This document shows positions 9,285 to 20,380 of a stretch of DNA of 64,000 bases, piece after piece. The DNA lies in contig OX438744.1 of the NCBI GenBank assembly GCA_949316235.1, forward strand, positions 32,856,778 to 32,920,777, given 5' to 3'. Within the stretch, counting starts at the first letter, position 1, and the number at the start of each line of letters is the position of its first letter. Under the pieces are notes generated by a model that saw only the letters and a list, made by a program, of their open reading frames with translations, was not told the origin of the DNA and did not search any database. A program made the position numbers and the translations under genes. Origin of the DNA: Oegoconia quadripuncta. Its lineage: Eukaryota; Arthropoda; Insecta; Lepidoptera; Autostichidae.

Positions 9285-9475
9285 TGCTGCACCTAGGCCT
9301 TCACCATTCAGAGGCTAGACGTCCTCCGGGAATGGGCCTCCCCTTATGAGGGGGGGCTGGAGCCCCTTACGCGTTCCCAGGTCCTCCCTACTGCCGTAGA
9401 AGGTCGCCGCGGTGTTTTAGTGGGTATCCCTCCCGATAGGGGAGCCTTCCGCCACATTGGTACAATTTCCGTATT
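9285..9475 (+). repeat. GC-rich retroelement 3'-end remnant
   Basis: GC-rich block with GGTCGCCGCGGTGTTTTAGT and CCTTCCGCCACATTGG, of the kind found at 3' ends of some lepidopteran LINEs. Single copy here, so the class is uncertain. Confidence 0.4.
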
Positions 9476-9975
9476 TGTACAAATGCATTGGAAGTCCAGA
9501 TTCGTACAATTTTTAATAAATGAGTTTCCTCATTTGTACAAATTATAAATTTTTCGCTAATTAATAGAAAAACTGTTTTTTTTTTTATTTAAAAATATTA
9601 ACATTTAATAAACAAAAACATGGGCTTACAACATAAACATCCAACTTGTTAAAAAAAAACTTGGGCTTCGTTCCCGGATAGATCCATTGACTGCAACCTA
9701 AACCTTTATATAAATTAGTTAACAACATATTAATTAAGCGTGAATAAAAGCAACTTATTTATATAACCTTCTCGCCATCCCCCAGGCGAGCGGAACGCGT
9801 CAAGCGTTTCCCCGCGTCAAAAGAAAAAATAAAGGCCTTAACTATTGATTAATCTTAAGAATCCAAAGCTTCGACGCGAGTATCAAACTGAACGATAAAG
9901 AGCCGACAACAGACTACCTCTTTTCCACCTACCCTCAAGATCCACGTTTTACCACACCCTGTATACACTTGTGCA
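9476..9975. other. No gene; AT-rich sequence
   Basis: Includes an imperfect local repeat of GTACAAATT/TTTGTACAAAT words at 9465-9545. No coding sequence seen. Confidence 0.4.
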
Positions 9976-10212
9976 AATAAATAAATAAATATTTCGGCCA
10001 GTTACACTGATCATCTAGTCCCAAACTAAGCAAAGCTCGTGCTATGGATACTAGATAATGGATAAACATACATAAATATTAATATATACATCCGTGACTC
10101 AGGAATAAATGTTCGTATTCATCACACAAACACATTTACCCCTCCCGGGATTCGAACCCGCAACCGTTGGTTTCGCTGACAGGATCACTAACCACTACAC
10201 CAATCGGTCGTT
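9976..10212 (-). mobile_element. SINE B, near full length
   Basis: tRNA-like head on the minus strand with A box (TTGGTGTAGTGG-like) and B box GGTTCGAATCC-like, a body with TAGTATCCATAGC and CTAGATGAT, and an end in AAATATTTATT. Copies also at 13634, 14783, 27468 and 47668. Confidence 0.9.
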
Positions 10213-10518
10213 CAAATAACAATCTTTTTTAAATTTATGAGTAAGACATGTCTTAGTTTTAATTGACCACATGTCTGCTAAATCCAAACCTATCGTCGTG
10301 ACATTTGGCCTCAATGTTTGAGGCTTTATAGTCCATATTAATAATCTAGTGTGAATAACTCGGCTTTACAAGTTTACAGACCTGTGATTAAATCCAACCC
10401 TTACCGCTGAGTAGGTTCACTTGTGTACTTTAGCTTGTATGCTTTGACACACAGACGTTACTATTTCATTAAATTCGTGAATGTCTTACATAGAAAATTT
10501 ATGTTTTGTACTCATATT

Positions 10519-10570
10519 GTGGAACTAGATGGCGCTGTGTGTATGTCCAAGGATATTTATTTATATTTCT
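10519..10570 (+). mobile_element. SINE A, 3' end only
   Basis: Only the last about 50 bp is present (GGAACTAGATGGCGCTGTGT plus ATTTATTTA tail). Confidence 0.75.
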
Positions 10571-11415
10571 ACTTACTTACTCATAGGTGTTTGTGAAATG
10601 GTGCTTAGCCATCTTGGCTGGAAATCGGTTAACCCAGTATAAACTATGGCGCTGACTGTACACAGATATTGACGAAAAAATTAAAATATATATATATAAA
10701 CTATTGTGCGGTAGTAACCACTCTATGTAGACTGTAATGAGGAAATAAATCAACCGGGTAGAAAAGTGGCAGGCAATTGCTTTCGCTTCACAGTTCACGT
10801 TTGGTTCGGTATCTAACGCCAAAATTTGCGGACCCCTAAAACGGCTTGTCATCCCGCACCATTGTCTACCGTTTAACGTGAAGGGACGGGGCCGGGAGAT
10901 CAAGTGTACGCTGGTTTTTTATTTGTGGCCTATCTCTTGAGCTACCCTGACATTTCTCGAATCTACTCCGTTATTTCGTATTCTTGGGTTAGCGGTGTCA
11001 TTTTTCATGGGGAAGTGATATAATGTCGCTTCTGACGCGGTGCGTGGGAGCTTACAACTCTATGATACGTGATGCCAATATGTTTCTGGATAGATATAGT
11101 TATATCAAATACAATGTGTGATGTTTATTTTTAAACCAGGATGAAACCGACTCGTGTTATGTGTTTAGGTTTTGGATAACATTTATTTATTTGCTATAGA
11201 TATGGTCGCGCGAATAAATCTTATTCGTGCTTTTCTTAATTCATAAAACAGCACTTTCTCTTTAATCCTCGAGAACTAATAATAAAAATAATAATAATTC
11301 TCACCACTTGTCGTATCACTCACAAGTTCCTAACTACATCCGTCATCACTGCCATGAACAATAACCCCTCAACATTTGGCTAAGGCCCATGCGGAGCGGT
11401 ATTTACGTTTTTTCG
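10571..11415. other. No gene; unclassified sequence
   Basis: Contains a 108-residue minus frame (10577-10903) without recognisable motifs. Nothing else supported. Confidence 0.35.
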
Positions 11416-11416
11416 G

Positions 11417-11590
11417 AAGAATTACTTTTTTTTTTTTTTTAATGCATAACGGGTTCATACTTACAGTAATATAATACAGAAATCTATATTTTTTATTTTT
11501 TATGCACAACGGGTTTTTGTACTTGACCTCAATCACACCTGATGTTAAGTGAAGATGAGGTCGAAGGTGGAAGCGTACTGACCCGTAAGA
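11417..11590 (-). mobile_element. Two SINE E 3' ends in tandem
   Basis: A T-rich run followed by ATGCATAACGGGTTCATACT, then a second T-rich run and TATGCACAACGGGTTTTTGT with the SINE E body to about 11588. Two truncated copies in the same orientation lie side by side. Confidence 0.75.
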
Positions 11591-11611
11591 TAAAGAAGAA
11601 TATAAATAATA

Positions 11612-11876
11612 ATAATAAATATCCTCAGATATACACACAGCGCCATCTAGTTCCACAGTAAGCAACGATAGGCTTGTGTTGTGGATACCAGATGGTTGAT
11701 ATACTACATAAATATTTTTTATTTTGTAAATAAATACTTATGATAAATGAAAACATCCATAACTCGGGTACACATGTCGGTATTCATCACACAAACAATA
11801 TGCCCTAGCGGGATTCGAACCCGCAACCTTTTGGTATAGTGGTCAGAGTTGCTAACCACTACACCAAACAGGTCGT
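11612..11876 (-). mobile_element. SINE A, full length
   Basis: Minus-strand SINE with head GACCTGTTTGGTGTAGTGGT, B box GGTTCGAATCC and the end CTAGATGGCGCTGTGTGTAT. About 265 bp. The head is tRNA-derived, so it carries a pol III promoter rather than being a tRNA gene. Confidence 0.92.
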
Positions 11877-11944
11877 ATCGTAAGTAATAGGTATAGTACA
11901 ACAAAATTGGTACATTGGTACCGAGTGCTACCCATAGTGCACAT

Positions 11945-12670
11945 ATCTCGCAGTTATTCATCATGACGCTTATCGTTGCATGCATGTCATATGGCATATT
12001 GTTGTGGGGAAACGCTGCTGACATACAACATATCATTTTTGTTCTGCAGAAGCGTGCTATTCGTGCCATTTATAAATTTGAACCTAGAGTGTCTCTTAGA
12101 GATAAGTTTAAGGAAATTAATATCTTAACAATGACTTCTCAATACATTTATGAGAATTTGTTATATGCAAAAAAAAATATAACCTTATTCGCTAAAAATA
12201 GTGATAGGCACAATGTTAATACAAGGAATAAGAACCAGTTATCTGTTTATGTTAGCCGACTTCAAAGAGTTAGTAAATCCTTCAAAAGGCAATGTACACG
12301 CTTTTATAATAAGGTTCCAGTAGGCATTCAAAAGTTGCCTTTAAATAAATTTAAAGCAATCATAAAACAGAAATTATTAGCAGAAATTAAAAGGTTATTA
12401 TAAAATCACTGACTATTTGAATGTTACAAGCATGGACATAGCTGTCTTATTATTCATATATTTATCAAATCACAAATTGTAACCCATAATCTGTTTAAAA
12501 GAGCAACCCTAGAGTTTCTTGCTGGTTCTTCTCTGGGGAGTCAGCTTTGTAAATGAGCCGTAAATTTAAATATAATATTAATAGTGACGTTTTCAAGTGA
12601 TAATTTTATCCTATTTTGAAGTCCTCCTTTTTTGAAGTCGTTTAAAATAAAATATTTTGATTTGATTTGA
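11945..12670 (+). mobile_element. LINE C-terminal coding region plus 3' UTR (CR1/Jockey-like, family I)
   Basis: An open frame to 12403 encodes about 145 residues of a LINE ORF2 C-terminus: MSYGILLWGNAAD, KRAIRAIYKF, SLRDKFKEINILT, HNVNTRNKNQL, RFYNKVPVGIQKLP. It is 5'-truncated and lacks the reverse-transcriptase core. The 3' UTR contains CTTGCTGGTTCTTCTCTGGG and ends in repeated TTGAT units (12650-12672). It is one of the best-preserved LINE fragments in the window. Confidence 0.85.
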
Positions 12671-12672
12671 TT

Positions 12673-13315
12673 TGACACACTTGCTGTAATATTAATGTTC
12701 ATCCATGTGCAAATATTGTATTTGCACATGGATGAAATTTCTGTATGTTTGCAAAATAGAATTTAATAGTAATAATAATAAATTCGTGTAAGGAAGAAAG
12801 CGGCGATGTTAGGAACTCAGTATATTGTTTATACAGAGAGAATCAAGCACACCCACCACTCATTCTCGTCGATTTTACTTACATGTTAGTATATGGGTAT
12901 ACCACTACAAACTAGGAATTTATATCATTATACCCATAAAAATTCTGACACACGTCAAACCTCGGTTAGGAGTCGAGAGGGTTCATCCTCATGGAAGGGT
13001 CCTTAAAGAGGACTTGTCCCTTTTGCCTGTTAACAAAATAGTATGTTGTTGGACGAGTAGTATGAAAATCTGTGAGATTTGCTCATATAACATTATTTAC
13101 ATAGGATTGTTAAGGGCTTGGATGGGTTTACCTTATTATATTATTTGTTTGCTGCGATAAGAGACTAACTCGGAACATAAGGGGAGCCCTCCACGAATTT
13201 TTACAGCTATTGAAATGCGGTATACTATCGCTATACATCGGCGTGGTTGCACATGCATTTAGCACCGCTACTAAGATATCATAATTTCGAGTTCCGTCTA
13301 TCCCGGTGTATCTAT
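12673..13315. other. No gene; small inverted repeat only
   Basis: At about 12700-12735 ATCCATGTGCAAATA is followed by its near complement TATTTGCACATGGAT, a perfect short hairpin. The rest is unclassified. Confidence 0.5.
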
Positions 13316-13375
13316 AATCAGGGGGCACGGTAATACACCGCCAAGATGAGGCAAAACGAAGAGGCACCGCCTTTT
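13316..13375. repeat. Repeat fragment with GGGGGCACGGTAATAC core
   Basis: Shares GGGGGCACGG.A.T.C..CCGCCAAG with 13912-13965. Probably the edge of an old transposon family. Confidence 0.45.
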
Positions 13376-13633
13376 CTCGAAGCGATGCGGCGTACTTTAG
13401 AACCGCTGTAGCTCTGACCTGGATAAAATTGGAGAGCTCAAATTTTCAAGTTAAGTGGACGTCATTAGCCTCGACAATTTCACAGAATTTCAGATCGACA
13501 GCTCAGCTACTTCAGTTAGTGTTAATACGCAAAGATCGTTGATTTCTTCTCTGACTGCGATTAACGATCCGATTTAAGTCCTAGAAATCTGAAATTAGTC
13601 TACATTGTGTCATTTTGATAATTTTCAGTAACA

Positions 13634-13826
13634 ATAATAAATATTTCGGACACTTACACCAACCATCTAGTCCCAAACTAAGCTAAGCTTGTACTATGGA
13701 TACTAGATAACGGATAAACATATACATAAATATTTATATAAACATCCATGACTGAGGAATAAATGTTCATATTCATCACATAAACATTTACCCGTCGCGG
13801 GATTCGAACCGAAATCGGTCGTCAAA
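13634..13826 (-). mobile_element. SINE B with damaged tRNA head
   Basis: The body is complete, but the head is deleted between the B box and the A box (GGTTCGAATCCCGC region jumps to the GACGACCGATTTC end). Confidence 0.8.
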
Positions 13827-13911
13827 TAAATATTAGTTGCGCGAATCGGAGTTATTCTTCAACATTTTATAATCAAATCTAATAACTTATTATGAGTGGA
13901 AGAATTTCGAA

Positions 13912-13965
13912 TCGGGGGGCACGGCAGTGCCCCCGCCAAGTCGAGCGCGAAGCAAACACTGCCGT
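13912..13965. repeat. Repeat fragment related to 13316-13375
   Basis: GGGGGGCACGGCAGTGCCCC followed by CGCCAAGTCGAGCGCGAAGC. Confidence 0.45.
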
Positions 13966-14173
13966 ATCTTATTTACACATTGTTACATGAATTCTTATAA
14001 GTCAAATTAGACTCATTTCCAGGTGTTCAATTGAGTAGAAATTGTGTTTATGGATGACAGCAATATTGTGGTATCATTGCGCTACTCTGCTGATGAAGCC
14101 GGAAGGTGGCCATGGCAAACAAAAATAAATCCATAGAGTTTTTCACAAGTAGCCCGACAGTATATGTATATAT

Positions 14174-14437
14174 GACGACCTGTTTGGTGTAGTGGTTAGA
14201 AACTCTGCTGCTATACCAAAAGGTCGCGGGTTCGAAACCCGCTAGGGGCATATGTTTGTATTATGAATACAGACATGTGTTCCCGAGTTATGGATGTTTT
14301 TCATTTATATACGTATTTATTTACAAAAAACAATGTATTTGTGTAGTTTATCAACCATCTGGTATCTATAACACAAGCCTAGTTGCTTAGTGTGGAACTA
14401 GATGGCGCTGTGTGTATGTGCAAAGACATTTATATTT
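14174..14437 (+). mobile_element. SINE A, full length
   Basis: Head GACGACCTGTTTGGTGTAGT, B box GGTTCGAAACCC (one change from the consensus), body and terminal GATGGCGCTGTGTGTATGTG. About 264 bp. Confidence 0.92.
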
Positions 14438-14782
14438 AAAGTATCCAGAGTTTATGATTAGACCAGAAGGTGAGCACATGAACTCAGCAATGTCATATAG
14501 TTAAATCTACCCCAGTGGACTCCACGTGATTTAGACTCCCTCGAAATTGCACAAATAAGCAATTAAGAAAAATTTATTTGTCATATACAATAGTTACCTA
14601 TAGTAAACTGTCTCCGTAGTTAGCAATGTAGACTAAGCTATATAGCAGTCAGACTAGACGGCGCCTGAGACCTGGTATCGATCATAACGTAATTGCCTAC
14701 TTGTCCTTACCAGTTTTATGCTGTTTGAGACCGACCGGCACGCCCCAGTGGGTAAACCAGTAAAGAAACAGTAATACAACTT

Positions 14783-15210
14783 TGACGACCGTTTGATGTA
14801 GATAGTGACCCTGTCAGCGAAAGCAACGGTTAAGGATTCGAATCCTGCGAGGGGTAAATGTTTGTGTGATGAATGCGAACATACATACATACATAATGTC
14901 ACGCCTGTTTCCCGTAGGGGTAGGCAGATACCACAGATTTCCACTTGCTACGATTCTGACACACCTCTTCTGCTTCCTTCACTCTCATAAGGTTGTTCAT
15001 ACATGCTCGTCGGTTTAGGGTACTCTTGACTTGGCCTTTCTTTAAGACGTCCCCGATTTGATCATGGTACGTTCGCCGTGGTCTTACCCTACCAACACAA
15101 TACGAACATGTTTATATAAATATTTATGTATGTGTGTCCGTTATCTAGTGTCTTAGCTTTGTTTCGTTTGGGACTAGATGATTGGTGTAATTGGCCGAAA
15201 TATTTATTTA
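14783..15210 (+). mobile_element. SINE B split by a LINE insertion
   Basis: SINE B runs from GACGACCGTTTGATGTAG (14783) to about 14882 and resumes at about 15099, ending near 15210 at GGCCGAAATATTTATT. The interruption is flanked by a near-identical 11-bp repeat (AATGCGAACAT / AATACGAACAT), which marks it as a target-site duplication. Confidence 0.88.
14883..15098 (-). mobile_element. LINE family D 3' fragment inserted in SINE B
   Basis: On the minus strand it ends with GCCTACCCCTACGGGAAAC and an (ATGT)n tail. It matches 5470-5850 and 33843-34022. A target-site duplication of about 11 bp flanks it. Confidence 0.82.
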
Positions 15211-15574
15211 ATTATCACTGATAACTCTTTTCAGCTCATGTAGGTTTATCTAACAGGCGACAGTTCCATGCTGTGATCCTGACACACTTTATAGAGCTGG
15301 ATTCTTTGAATATAATAATAGGCTTCTATTTTGCAGCAGGTCGGTGAATAGTATTCTTTTTTCTGAAACAGAACACCAACTTATTTATTGCATGAAACAG
15401 GTCGTACAGCGGTTCGAAATTGCCTTAAAACTACAAATTTCACTATTGAAATGTAAAAAAAATGATTAAAATAACAGCGCGACTGAGTTGAAATCAGGAA
15501 ATCAATGTGCCGAAAAAAAGGATCCGTTAGTTCATCAGTCAGTCAGTCAGTTTAAAATTTCGATTTTTTATATT

Positions 15575-15876
15575 TTTTTATATGAGAGGGCGGCAAACGA
15601 GCATGCGGGTCACCTGATGGAAAGCAATCACCGCCGCCCATGGACACCCGCAACACCAAAAGGGTCATAGATGCGTTGCCGGCCTTTGAGGAAGGTGTAA
15701 GCCCGTTTCTTGAAGATTCCAATGTCGTACTCGTTCGGGAATACCGCTGCCGGAAGTCCGTTCCACAGGGTGGTCGTCCGTGGTAAGAAGTTTCTTGTGA
15801 AACGTACAGTGGTAGACTTCCACTCATCCAAGTGATGTGGATGGAAATTTGAACTCCAATAACCCAAATCCACCAA
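15575..15876 (-). mobile_element. LINE 3' end, 5'-truncated (family C)
   Basis: The minus frame reads [20 protein letters not shown] then [16 protein letters not shown], the last residues of a Jockey/CR1-type LINE protein. The 3' UTR ends in TATAAAAAAATA. Other copies of this tail are at 5106, 50586 and 55990. Confidence 0.8.
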
Positions 15877-16156
15877 TGAGTATCAGCTCAAAAGAACGAC
15901 ACCGTTACAGGCTGATATAACTAAACCAACCCCTCGCCTAAAGATGCCCCTCGCCTGTTTTTAGGAGTCTATGGCTTTTATAGTCGATGGGTTACGCTTG
16001 ACCGTATAGTTATAGATATGTACTTACATGTAATTTCTGTAAAAGTAGTTAGTAAAGCAGAGGTCCAGATACGGTACGTTTTAGCGAGCGGAATTCGCAT
16101 CCATATTCGAATTTACGTTAGACTGAAAACGACCTTTAAACCCTTAAAAAGAAACA

Positions 16157-16218
16157 GATAAATATTTCGGACACTTACACCAGTCATCTAGTTCAAAGCT
16201 AAGCAAAGCATGTATTAT
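16157..16218 (-). mobile_element. SINE B 3' part
   Basis: AAATATTTCGGACACTTACA and TCATCTAGT are followed by loss of similarity at 16218. Confidence 0.75.
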
Positions 16219-16319
16219 ATACCGGAAGAGTTTTTTAACCGTAACGAAAAAAATGGGACATATTAGGTAAGTCAAATAGAAGTTATTTGACGCACGCTAC
16301 CTACATGTCATGTGCATAA

Positions 16320-16450
16320 TGTTTCCTAACCCAAAGGTTGCCTGGAAGAGATCGCTTTTAGTGATAAGGCCGCCAAATTGTACTATCCCCTTTTTCTTAT
16401 TTCTTTTTATGCTTCTTATTGTTGTACAATAAAGAATATTTTGTTTGTTT
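16320..16450 (+). mobile_element. LINE 3' UTR (family H)
   Basis: GGAAGAGATCGCTTTTAGTG, then AAGGCCGCCAAATTGTAC and a tail with ACAATAAAGAATATTTTG. Same family on the other strand at 39725-39865 and 63480-63615. Confidence 0.7.
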
Positions 16451-16845
16451 GCTATTGGCATAGGTAGTTTGATTTTTTTTTTTCAAAAACGCACGCGCCT
16501 ACCGAATATTCATATCCGACTGACGGGATTCGGAGGGCATCTATCATGCTAAAAATTTATTTAGACTACATATTTTCACGAAGTTTTCTTTGGTTACTTA
16601 ATATAATTATATAATTATGTGGAATAGGCTATAAAACATAGGTAAGTTATACTGCTAAAGGATAAACATAGACCACTCTGGCACCGCTCTGCCTTTCGGC
16701 TCCACAGAAAACCAGTGGTAGCTCCAACCCGACACATGCTGAGTGGAGACCTTTTTGGATTTAGTATATTGTAAACTTTTGTATAAAATACTCTTATAAC
16801 AGAAATCCAAAAAAAAAAAAAAAATAACAGCACAAAATATCCGCA

Positions 16846-16930
16846 CTTATTCATCACACAAAAACGTTACGTAGCGGGATGCGAACCCGCAAATTTTGGT
16901 TTCGCAGGCAGGTCACTACCGTCCGATCCG
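16846..16930 (-). mobile_element. SINE B 5' part
   Basis: Minus strand: tRNA-like head with B-box-like GGTTCGCATCC and GATGAATAAG. It could be the other half of the copy at 16157 separated by later insertions, but no target duplication was found. Confidence 0.55.
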
Positions 16931-17124
16931 ATATTATAGCTATACACAGATATTGTTGTTGAATATCTGTATGAAATTTATATGCTGTTGCGCTCTGGGG
17001 TGCCCGCCCTAAGGCCGGTCACATACACTATTTGACCAGACGATGTGCTGATTGAAGGTCCGCAGCCATGACACGTTTGCCTCGCTGTTGGTGAAATTAT
17101 GCCTAACAAAGTGAGCTGGCCTTC

Positions 17125-17409
17125 TCAGAATTTCCCTTCGATGTTAGCCTCAAGACTTTTTGCTATTGTGTGATAAACGAGTATGCAGCTCTCCCGGTGA
17201 AAAGTGATTTCTTTTTTTTTTGTGATTACTAATATCCATGATTTTATTCGCTTACGGATTTCTTCATTCCTGAATCGATCACGTAGTGAAACGCCGAGTA
17301 TGGCCCTCGCCATAGCTCGTTGCATGGCTTTGACCTTTCTTATGAGGCCCATAGTGAGACCATGTTTCAGTGCCATCAATGGTAAAACACATTGGTTAAA
17401 GACTTCCAT
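17125..17409 (-). pseudogene. LINE reverse-transcriptase C-terminal fragment
   Basis: A 94-residue frame: VFNQCVLPLMALKHGLTMGL, KVKAMQRAMARAILGVSLRD, RNEEIRKRIK. This is the typical region after the reverse-transcriptase core in a common lepidopteran LINE. Its continuation (WQ.AGHIARRTDGR type) is seen in the separate copy at 49640-49900. Confidence 0.75.
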
Positions 17410-17815
17410 CTTAAAGCACTGAGGTTTTGGGACGAGAAGATTATAGACTATAAAACAATGCTACAACTATGGTAATAATAATAATAATAATAAGAATATA
17501 CCATTTACTTGGTTAATGCCCGTAAATGGTATGGTAATACCAGCTCATGCTGAGAAAGCCTCAATAGACATTCATCCATCCATAGCCACACTACTACAAA
17601 AAGCAACAATCTTAAACACACGTAGACTAGTAAGGAAATTCCTGTCGATAAATTGACATAACGTAGACTTATGCACTTGGCTTAGGCCTGTGCAAAATTT
17701 TACCTCCTTGGAGAGATTAAACTAATATAAACTAAAATAACAATAATACCGCTCCGCCCGTGCGGAGCGGTATTCACCTTTTTCGGAAGAAAAAGAGATG
17801 AAGAACAATTTAAAA

Positions 17816-18233
17816 TAATAATAAATATCTTGGAACATACACACAGCGCCATCTAGTCCCACACTAAACAACGAGGCTTGTATTATACATATAGTATAAA
17901 CACTGAAAATCAGCGTTATAGCGAACGGCCACAACCCATGCTGAGTTGGAGACCTTTTTGACTCCACCTTGCGACACCGACAATTAGATGGCAAACACAA
18001 TGTTATTTTTTGCATGTGTCTCGACTGTGTAATATTTGTACCTGATTGTTTCTGTCATGAGATGGGTTTAAATAAATTTTTCTTTCGTTCTTTCTTAAAA
18101 ATGAAAAACATACATAACTCGGGGACACATGTCTATAATCATCATAAAAATATATGCCCCTAGCGGGATTCGAACCCTTGCCCTTTTGGTATAGCAGTCA
18201 GAGTTCCTAACCACTACACCAAACAGATCGTCA
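17816..18233 (-). mobile_element. SINE A split by another short element
   Basis: The 3' part (17816-17900) and the 5' part with tRNA head (18097-18233) of one minus-strand SINE A flank a roughly 196-bp insert. Confidence 0.85.
17901..18096 (+). mobile_element. Short retroelement G nested in SINE A
   Basis: Begins CACTGAAAATCAGCG, contains CAATTAGATGGCAAACACAA and ends in a T/C-rich tail after GGTTTAAATAAATTTTT. A second copy with an internal deletion lies at 39305-39492. Its first bases resemble those of the different element at 30088 and 40162. Confidence 0.8.
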
Positions 18234-18729
18234 TGGTGGAATACATTCCACTGTAGTTTTTTTTAACAAATATTTGTATAACAAAAAAATATTGTCAAGT
18301 ATTAGACGCCCAATCCAGACGTCTAATTATTGTGTGCTATACACAATATTCAAATCATAATTTGGCAGTCATTTTCAATGAGCTTAAAAATATTGACTGA
18401 GAGTTGGCTCCTGACATAAAGCCACCAAACCGCACTGATCCAGCGTTATTAGTTCCCTAACCTTCTAACGAAGAGCCTGTGCCCCAGCAGTGAAGACACA
18501 AGGCTGTTGATGTGTTTGTGTGTGTGTAAAAAAATGTTTTCTCCCTAACTTGGCCACTAACACTAATAGTTAACCCATTATCCCTACGTGACCTTTTAAG
18601 CCATTAAGTCGCACGCTGTCGCGCGGTACTGTAATGGTCATTCTGTTCCCTCTTTAGTTAGTTGTTACCTTAATGGTGTGTGATTCACATTTGGTGCCAT
18701 TTCAAGGTCATAATATAACCAAATTTTAG
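18234..18729. other. No gene; short hairpin and LINE-tail words
   Basis: ATTAGACGCCCAATCCAGACGTCTAAT-type stem at 18301-18328. The words GAAGAGCCTGTGCCCCAGCA at 18469-18488 look like a LINE 3' tail. Nothing else supported. Confidence 0.4.
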
Positions 18730-19060
18730 CCGCCTCCGTGGCTCAATGTATACAACATTGGGTTTAAGATTCGGAGGTCGCGGGTTCGATCCGCAGCGGG
18801 GTACATGTTTAAGTACTCGGTTTGGTCTGTGGTAGGGCATTTAAAAAATGTCCGCCTGGCTAGCTACCACCATCTTATCTAAATCTTCCGCCAAGCAGCA
18901 ATGTTAATAGCATTGTTGTGTTCCGGTTGTCAGAGATAAGATAGCCAGTCCCCCAAATGTGTTGGGGTTTCCATGTCGGTCCGCTTCCACCTTCGACCTC
19001 ATCTTCACTTAACATCAAGTGTGATTGAGGTCAAGTTCCAACCCGTGGTGCATAAAAAAA
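18730..19060 (+). mobile_element. SINE E, full length
   Basis: tRNA-like head CGCCTCCGTGGCTCAATGTA with B box GGTTCGATCC, a body with GATAAGATAGCCAGTCCCCC and tail CCCGTGGTGCATAAAAAAA. About 330 bp. Confidence 0.92.
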
Positions 19061-19930
19061 CACATACAATTTGAATTCGTGTAATTCCCATTAATTGGTA
19101 ACTTCACTCCTGATTACCATCAAATTTCCCCATACCCAACCATAGCGTAAAATTCGATCAAAAAAATTTCGATTACCCATACAAAGTAAACCATTCTGAA
19201 ACCACTTTTAGTATGGTTTACCTACCACAAACAACAAAACTTCTATAAATTATACAGAGTGAATTTGAATTCGTGTAATTCCCCTTAACTGATGACGCCA
19301 CTCTTGATTATGAACGACTTTCCCCAATGAACCATAGTTAAGTTCCACCAAAAAGTTTTCGATTACCCATACAAAGTAAACCATTCTGAAACCACTTTTA
19401 GTATGGTTTACCTACCACAGACAACAAAACTTCTATAAATTATACAGGGTGAATTTGAATTCGTGTAATTCTCCTTAACTGATGACGCCACTCTTGATTA
19501 TGAACGACTTTCCCCAAGGAAGTTTTCGATTACCCATACAAAGTAAACCATTCTGAAACCACTTTTAGTATGGTTTACCTACCACAAACAACAAAACTTC
19601 TACAAATTATACAGAGTGAATTTGAATTCGTGTAATTCCCCTTAACTGATGACGCCACTCTTGATTATGAACGACTTTCCCCAATGAACCATAGTTAAGT
19701 TCCACCAAAAAGTTTTCGATTACCCATACAAAGTAAACCATTCTGAAACCACTTTTAGTATGGTTTACCTACCACAGACAACAAAACTTCTATAAATTAT
19801 ACAGGGTGAATTTGAATTCGTGTAATTCTCCTTAACTGATGACGCCACTCTTGATTATGAACGACTTTCCCCAAGGAAGTTTTCGATTACCCATACAAAG
19901 TAAACCATTCTGAAACCACTTTTAGAAAAT
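19061..19930. repeat. Tandem array K with dimeric higher-order unit
   Basis: Five adjacent units each begin at TTTGAATTCGTGTAATTC (about 19068, 19263, 19453, 19619, 19809). Unit 1 is divergent (195 bp). Units 2 and 4 are 190 bp. Units 3 and 5 share the same 24-bp internal deletion and CTCC variant (unit 3 is 166 bp; unit 5 is cut short). Units 2+3 (356 bp) and 4+5 are almost identical, so the dimer was duplicated after the monomers diverged. No coding potential. Confidence 0.92.
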
Positions 19931-20040
19931 GGAGTCCAACAATTTTCGGCTGGTGACTCCACTTTTCATTTATGGTCCCCCCATAGCCGAATTCAGCCGA
20001 AAATTGTTCTTCTTCCATACTAAAGCCTCCGTGGCTCATA
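19931..20040. repeat. Imperfect palindrome at the end of array K
   Basis: CAATTTTCGGCTG near 19948 pairs with CAGCCGAAAATTG near 19993. The same word AATTTTCGGCTGG occurs in the single K copy at 61382. A 14-bp duplicate of the SINE E start (GCCTCCGTGGCTCATA) lies at 20025-20040. Confidence 0.7.
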
Positions 20041-20380
20041 ACCGCCTCCGTGGCTCAATGTAAACAACATTGGGTTTACGATTCGGAGGTCGTTGGTTCG
20101 ATCCCCAGCGGGGTACATGTTTAAGTACTCGATTTGGTTGGTGCCCTACGCATTTTAAAAGTCCGCCTGGCTAGCTACCACCATCTTATCTAAATCTGCC
20201 GCCAAACAGCAATGTTAATAGCATTGTTGTGTTCTGGTTGTCAGAGATAAGATAGCCAGTCCCCCAAATGTGTTGGGGTTTCCGGGTCAGTACGCTTCCA
20301 CCTTCGACCTCATCTTCACTTAACATCAGGTGTGATTGAGGTCAAGTACAAACCCGTCGTGCATAAAAAACAAAAAAAAA
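20041..20380 (+). mobile_element. SINE E, full length
   Basis: Complete head, body and A-rich tail. B box GGTTCGATCC and end CCCGTCGTGCATAAAAAAC. Confidence 0.92.

Noticed and set aside
10577..10903. A 108-residue minus-strand frame
   Set aside because: No motif, unremarkable composition and no support from neighbours.
14174..14250. tRNA genes (here and at other SINE heads)
   Set aside because: The A and B boxes belong to SINE heads that continue into conserved SINE bodies; no stand-alone tRNA with a proper acceptor stem was found.
19061..19930. CRISPR-like array
   Set aside because: Units are contiguous 166-195-bp monomers without unique spacers, in a eukaryotic context; it is a tandem satellite-like repeat.
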